Source: Dyadobacter sp. SG02
Lineage (GTDB): Bacteria > Bacteroidota > Bacteroidia > Cytophagales > Spirosomataceae
Reading direction: 5' to 3'
Assembly (NCBI RefSeq): GCF_900109045.1
Contig: NZ_FNYL01000012.1
Location: forward strand, 62,001-126,000
Length of the DNA stretch: 64,000 nucleotides
The position numbers and the translations under genes are program-made. Shown piece by piece: positions 60,314 to 64,000 of this stretch. A model generated the notes under the pieces. It was not told the origin of the DNA, ran no database searches, and saw nothing but the letters and a program-made list of their open reading frames with translations. Numbering within the stretch: position 1 is the first letter of the stretch; each line of letters opens with the position of its first letter.

Positions 60314-60588
60314 GTACAAAATCATACCAACTACTACTACAAATTAATTACTATTCGGTAAAAGTACGGTAATTATCAAGCAAATAGCCCAAAGGGATGC
60401 TACAAAAGCGCTTTTTAGGCCCTAAAAATATTTTAAAATTCTTCTACAAGATGGCTAAGAAATTTAGACAGCAGATGAAACTATTCGCTTAGTTTTATTT
60501 TATTCCACATTATGAATACAAACCGGGGCACGTTAATTTGCGCGCAGCCGGGGAGGCACGGCGTCAATCAATCAATCGCGAAACGGAA

Positions 60589-61500
60589 ATGAAACAGAAA
60601 GTGCTGGTGATCGGTAGTTCCAATACCGACATGGTTGTCAAGACAGAGCATTTCCCCAAACCGGGCGAAACGGTGTTGGGCGGCACATTTCTGATGAACC
60701 CTGGCGGAAAGGGCGCCAACCAGGCTGTGGCGGCCGCCAGGCTCGGCGCCGATGTGCGTTTTGTGGCCAGAACGGGCAACGATATTTTCGGCAAACAAGC
60801 ACTCGGAGGCTTCGAAAAGGAAGGCATCGACACGCGTTTCATCACCGAGTCGGCCGAACTGGCTTCGGGTGTTGCGCTCATTACAGTCAATGCGCAAGGA
60901 CAGAACGAGATCGTGGTGGCCTCCGGCGCCAATATGGATTTACAACCGGCTCATATTCCCGCCCATGCATTTGAAAATGTGGAATGGGCACTTCTTCAAC
61001 TGGAAATTCCGGCAGAAACCGTCCGCTGGGCATTAGCTAAATGTGCCGAAATGCAGGTATGCGCGATCCTTAACCCCGCCCCCGCCATGCAGCTCGGCCC
61101 CGGGTTTCTAGACGGCCTCTATCTCATCACACCCAATGAAACGGAAACTGAGCTTATTACCGGCATTGCGGTCGAAAGTGAAGAGACGCTTCAAAAAGCG
61201 GCACAGTATTTTATTGAACACGGTGTGCGGAACGTCATCATCACCCTTGGTAGCAAAGGCATTTACCTCGCCAGCGAAAGTTTTACCGGCATTATCGCGG
61301 CGCCGGTTGTGGAAGCGGTGGATTCCACGGCTGCGGGAGACGTTTTCAATGGCGCATTATTAAAAGCCCTGGCCGACGGGGCATCCCTGGAACAGGCCAG
61401 TCGCTACGCCTGCCGTGCGGCCGCAATCTCGGTCACACGCATGGGCGCGCAAAGCTCGGCCCCTTATCATCACGAACTGGAATCCTTTTTTAAATCATGA
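60589..61500 (+). CDS. rbsK: Ribokinase
   Basis: A 303-residue PfkB-family ribokinase, phosphorylating ribose at O5. Start ATG 60589 (MKQKVLVIGSSNTDMVVKTE); an upstream in-frame start at 60538 is less likely. Landmarks: NPGGKGANQAVAAARLGADV (signature 1), NPAPAMQL, TPNETETELITG, and VDSTAAGDVFNGALLKAL (signature 2 with the catalytic Asp). It overlaps the nucleoside hydrolase gene by 4 bases. Together they release ribose from nucleosides and phosphorylate it. Confidence 0.95.
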   Translation: MKQKVLVIGSSNTDMVVKTEHFPKPGETVLGGTFLMNPGGKGANQAVAAARLGADVRFVARTGNDIFGKQALGGFEKEGIDTRFITESAELASGVALITVNAQGQNEIVVASGANMDLQPAHIPAHAFENVEWALLQLEIPAETVRWALAKCAEMQVCAILNPAPAMQLGPGFLDGLYLITPNETETELITGIAVESEETLQKAAQYFIEHGVRNVIITLGSKGIYLASESFTGIIAAPVVEAVDSTAAGDVFNGALLKALADGASLEQASRYACRAAAISVTRMGAQSSAPYHHELESFFKS

Positions 61501-62438
61501 CCAAAATACCCGTCATCATAGATTGCGACCCCGGCATTGACGATGCGCTGATGCTCATGCTCGCGCACGGGAGCGGACGTTTCGATATAAAAGCCGTTAC
61601 CATTTCGGCAGGTAACCAGACCCAGGCGAAAACCTTGCAGAATGCGCTGAAAGTGCTCACGCTCATCGGCGCAACGGACATTCCGGTGTACCACGGAGCC
61701 GACAAGCCGCTGTTCAGGGAATTGGAAATTTCGGATTACGTTCACGGTGAGACCGGCCTGGACGGACCATCGCTGCCCGTGCCGGTAATGCAGGCCCAGC
61801 CGATCAGCGCTGTGGAAGGGATCGCCGCGATACTTTCAGCAGCGGAAACGCCCATTACCATCGTGCCGACCGGCCCGCTGACCAACATCGCGACGTTCCT
61901 GCTCGCTTACCCGCATCTCAAAAGTAAAATCGAGCGCATTTCGCTGATGGGCGGCGGTATATTCCGGGGTAATATGACTCCCCTCGCCGAATTTAATATC
62001 TACGCAGATCCGGAAGCTGCCGCGATCGTATTCAGAGCCGGAGTACCCATTACCATGTGCGGGCTCGATGTGACGCACAAAGCGCTCGTCTTTCAGAAAG
62101 ATATCGAATTGTTGCGGTCGCTGGGCAACCAGACCGCCAAAGCAGCCGCCGACATGATGGATTTCTTCTCCATTTTTTACCGTGAAAACCGAGTAGAGTT
62201 GCATGGCGGTGCGGCCTTGCATGATCCGTGCGCCATTGCCTGGCTGATAAACCCGGGCATTTTTACGACAAAATCCTGCTATGTAGACGTAGAAACGAAA
62301 GGAGAGCTTACCTATGGCGCAACGGTGGTGGATTTCTACAATACCCTCCAAAGGCAACCCAATGCAACGGTAGCTTACGACATCGACCGCGACGCATTTA
62401 TGGATATGCTTTTCAACGCCATCAAGGCATTACCTTAA
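61497..62438 (+). CDS. Inosine-uridine preferring nucleoside hydrolase
   Basis: A 313-residue nucleoside N-ribohydrolase, splitting nucleosides into base and ribose. The calcium-binding motif is CDPGIDDALML near the N-terminus. Other landmarks: TIVPTGPLTNIATFLLAYP, MGGGIFRGNMTPLAEFNIYA (Asn/Glu ribose contacts), MCGLDVTHKAL and LHDPCAIAW with the C-terminal conserved Asp and His. It overlaps rbsK (ATGA), so the pair is translationally coupled in nucleoside salvage. The stop overlaps the convergent MFS gene end by 4 bases. Confidence 0.95.
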   Translation: MTKIPVIIDCDPGIDDALMLMLAHGSGRFDIKAVTISAGNQTQAKTLQNALKVLTLIGATDIPVYHGADKPLFRELEISDYVHGETGLDGPSLPVPVMQAQPISAVEGIAAILSAAETPITIVPTGPLTNIATFLLAYPHLKSKIERISLMGGGIFRGNMTPLAEFNIYADPEAAAIVFRAGVPITMCGLDVTHKALVFQKDIELLRSLGNQTAKAAADMMDFFSIFYRENRVELHGGAALHDPCAIAWLINPGIFTTKSCYVDVETKGELTYGATVVDFYNTLQRQPNATVAYDIDRDAFMDMLFNAIKALP

Positions 62439-63667
62439 AGAAGTACGGAAACCTCGTCCTCGACGTCCTGGCGTGCGGCGCGGTGGCGTACCACGGTATT
62501 GCCCGCGTGGAGAATGACCAGGCCACCAAAGGCACAGAAGGCCATCATGCCCACCATCGGCATGGCGGTATTGTTGTGCAGAAAACTCACGATGGCCGAA
62601 ATAACAGCTCCCGCGCCCATACGCCAGCTACCCATGAGCGCCGACGCACTACCCGTGTGCTTGCGGAAAGGTGCGAGCGAGAGCGCCGAGGCATTCGGAC
62701 CGGTAAGTCCCTGCCCGGTGAGGAAAACGAACATCGTCCCGATCAGCGAGTAGAGCCCGAACCAGTTGTTATACACACCGACGATCAGGAACAGCCCTAC
62801 AACGCTCTGGTAAACGAGTGTGACGCGGATGATTTGCTCGCTGGTGTATTTTTTGAGTAAAAAGTGGTTCAACTGGGTAGAGCCGATCATGGCAACGGCC
62901 AGGAATGCGAAAATCCAGCCGTATTGCTGCTCGGAGACTTTATAGATGTTCATGAACACATCCGAAGAGCCTGAAATATAGGCAAATGGCGCAGCCGTAG
63001 CCAAACCACCCGCGAGTGTGTAAATCAAAAACTGGGGCTGCGAAATCACGGTGATGTATCCGCCCAATACCGCCTCGGGACGAAGCGAAACGGTGTTATC
63101 GGCACTCCGGCCGGTCGGCAGGAAGAAGTAGATAGCCATAATAATGAGGCTCACGATACCGGCCAGGATCACGAAAATCCAGTACCAGGCAATCGAGGCC
63201 GTCACATAACCTCCCACCGTTGGGGCGATCATAGGCGAAACGGCGATGACCAGCGTGATCAGCGAAAATACTTCGGCACGTTTATCGGCCGGAAAAAGAT
63301 CGCTCACAAGCGCCTGCGAGGCTACAAGGCCGACACAGCCTCCCATAGCCTGGAAAAAGCGCATGGCGATCAGCGCGTCTACCGACGACGTCAATGCGCA
63401 GCCGAACGAGGCGATCACGTAAAGGATCAGCCCGGCGTACAGCGGCTTCTTGCGGCCGAAGCGGTCGAGTAGCGGCCCGTAAAGTACTTGCCCGATACAA
63501 ATACCAATGAGATAGCTCGTTAACGAAAGTTGTACTTTGTCGATAGTGGTACCCAGGTCCGCAGCAATTCGCGGGAAGCCCGGCAGGTACATGTCGATGG
63601 AGAAAGGACTGACGGTCGCCAGCGATCCGAGGATCAGGATAATAAAGAAGTATTGCTTACGGCTCAT
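62435..63667 (-). CDS. Bcr/CflA-type multidrug MFS transporter
   Basis: A 410-residue, 12-segment MFS exporter. The N-terminus has the Bcr/CflA signature ATVSPFSIDMYLPGFPRIAA, motif A GQVLYGPLLDRFGRKKPLY and FFQAMGGCVGLVASQALV with the antiporter-like motif. It probably exports drugs or metabolites in exchange for protons. It is near rbsK but on the other strand. The 5' end lies 180 bases after a PIN-domain gene. Confidence 0.92.
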   Translation of the reverse strand: MSRKQYFFIILILGSLATVSPFSIDMYLPGFPRIAADLGTTIDKVQLSLTSYLIGICIGQVLYGPLLDRFGRKKPLYAGLILYVIASFGCALTSSVDALIAMRFFQAMGGCVGLVASQALVSDLFPADKRAEVFSLITLVIAVSPMIAPTVGGYVTASIAWYWIFVILAGIVSLIIMAIYFFLPTGRSADNTVSLRPEAVLGGYITVISQPQFLIYTLAGGLATAAPFAYISGSSDVFMNIYKVSEQQYGWIFAFLAVAMIGSTQLNHFLLKKYTSEQIIRVTLVYQSVVGLFLIVGVYNNWFGLYSLIGTMFVFLTGQGLTGPNASALSLAPFRKHTGSASALMGSWRMGAGAVISAIVSFLHNNTAMPMVGMMAFCAFGGLVILHAGNTVVRHRAARQDVEDEVSVLL

Positions 63668-63847
63668 GGACTTACATTCACTCTATGCAAAGTTAACGGG
63701 CCAGGAAGCACATTAAGTTCCTGCGTTTCAATAAGTGCAATAATTTCATCAATCTGCAATAAAACGCGCTGCTCTGCCGGTGTTACAATTCGGCTGTTTT
63801 TGTATATATCCAATATGGCCGTAAAATCACCCGAAAAGCAAAGTGCA

Positions 63848-64000
63848 TTAGAGCTTATGCAAATCAATAAATTCGGTGAGGCTAAGGATTTCGGTTTTGC
63901 CGAAGCGCTTTAAGTCCAAAAGATCGCGTTTATTGCCGGTAATCAGGTAGTCCGAACCGCTATCCTGGCACAAGGCGAGCAGGAAGTCGTCTTTCGGATC
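63848..64000 (-). CDS. PIN-domain protein, C-terminal part (5' end outside window)
   Basis: The minus strand is open from base 64000 to a TAA at 63848-63850 and reads DPKDDFLLALCQDSGSDYLI then TGNKRDLLDL, ending IDLHKL. This is the typical C-terminal part of a PIN-domain (VapC/COG1569-like) ribonuclease, with the conserved Asp in DPKDD and the TGNKRDLL segment. The antitoxin and the toxin N-terminus would lie to the right of the window. It is 180 bases ahead of the MFS gene. Confidence 0.8.
   Translation of the reverse strand, partial: DPKDDFLLALCQDSGSDYLITGNKRDLLDLKRFGKTEILSLTEFIDLHKL

Noticed and set aside
63664..63867. A 67-codon minus-strand frame just before the MFS gene, whose stop overlaps the MFS start (ATGA)
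   Set aside because: It overlaps the end of the PIN-domain gene, has no recognisable domain and begins inside another coding region; the ATGA overlap could be chance.
1..64000. A CRISPR array
   Set aside because: No regularly spaced repeats of 24-40 bases with unique spacers were seen; the only tandem periodicity is the three short IS-end repeats.

Overview
The window reads as chromosomal DNA of a Bacteroidota bacterium, most likely a member of the Cytophagales close to Dyadobacter or Spirosoma. Supporting signs are two proteins with C-terminal type IX secretion sorting domains (43.7 and 59.0 kb), a promoter of the Bacteroidota type (TTG, about 19 bases, TAnnTTTG), PSD1/DUF1553-DUF1501-DUF1800 surface modules, and large DUF885, M1 and S9 exported peptidases. 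The genus is an inference.

Region 1-13.8 kb is an accessory island, visibly more AT-rich than the rest. It holds unrecognised membrane proteins, a decayed surface-protein fragment, the 3' half of an AI-2E family permease cut off by an IS3-family element (4154-5567), two more unknown membrane proteins, and a two-gene Gabija-like anti-phage operon (class 2 OLD nuclease plus UvrD-like helicase, 7.7-11.5 kb). It ends in a small gene and a large serine recombinase whose reading frame runs antisense through a tRNA-Arg(CCG) gene and its terminator. The layout fits integration at or next to that tRNA; the left end was not found.

Region 13.8-26.6 kb is ordinary chromosome: Nudix hydrolase, outer-membrane protein, glycogen branching enzyme, M19 dipeptidase, exported acetolactate decarboxylase, serine hydrolase, a two-component system, a DegP/HtrA protease and two exported glycine/tyrosine-rich proteins.

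At 26.6-27.4 kb a RAYT (HUH transposase of REP elements) lies between two direct 121-base copies of a block made of three abutting hairpins. The four differences between copies all preserve the folds. This is the most unusual structure in the window.

Region 27.4-43.6 kb carries small enzymes (HAD, DinB, NADAR, methyltransferase, VOC, DUF3050, methionine aminopeptidase), two AraC regulators, a siderophore-interacting flavoprotein, M1 and S9 peptidases, a DUF1080 protein, a cyclase and a sugar dehydrogenase.

Region 43.6-64 kb is surface and carbohydrate biology: an LRR-like T9SS protein, a decayed PIN toxin-antitoxin locus, an AGE-family epimerase, an operon of DUF1553 cytochrome protein, DUF1501 protein and a membrane cytochrome/LRR protein, a concanavalin-like exported protein, a DUF885 peptidase, an operon of T9SS protein, DUF1800 and DUF1501, ribokinase plus nucleoside hydrolase for nucleoside salvage, an MFS exporter, and the C-terminal part of a PIN-domain gene at the right edge.
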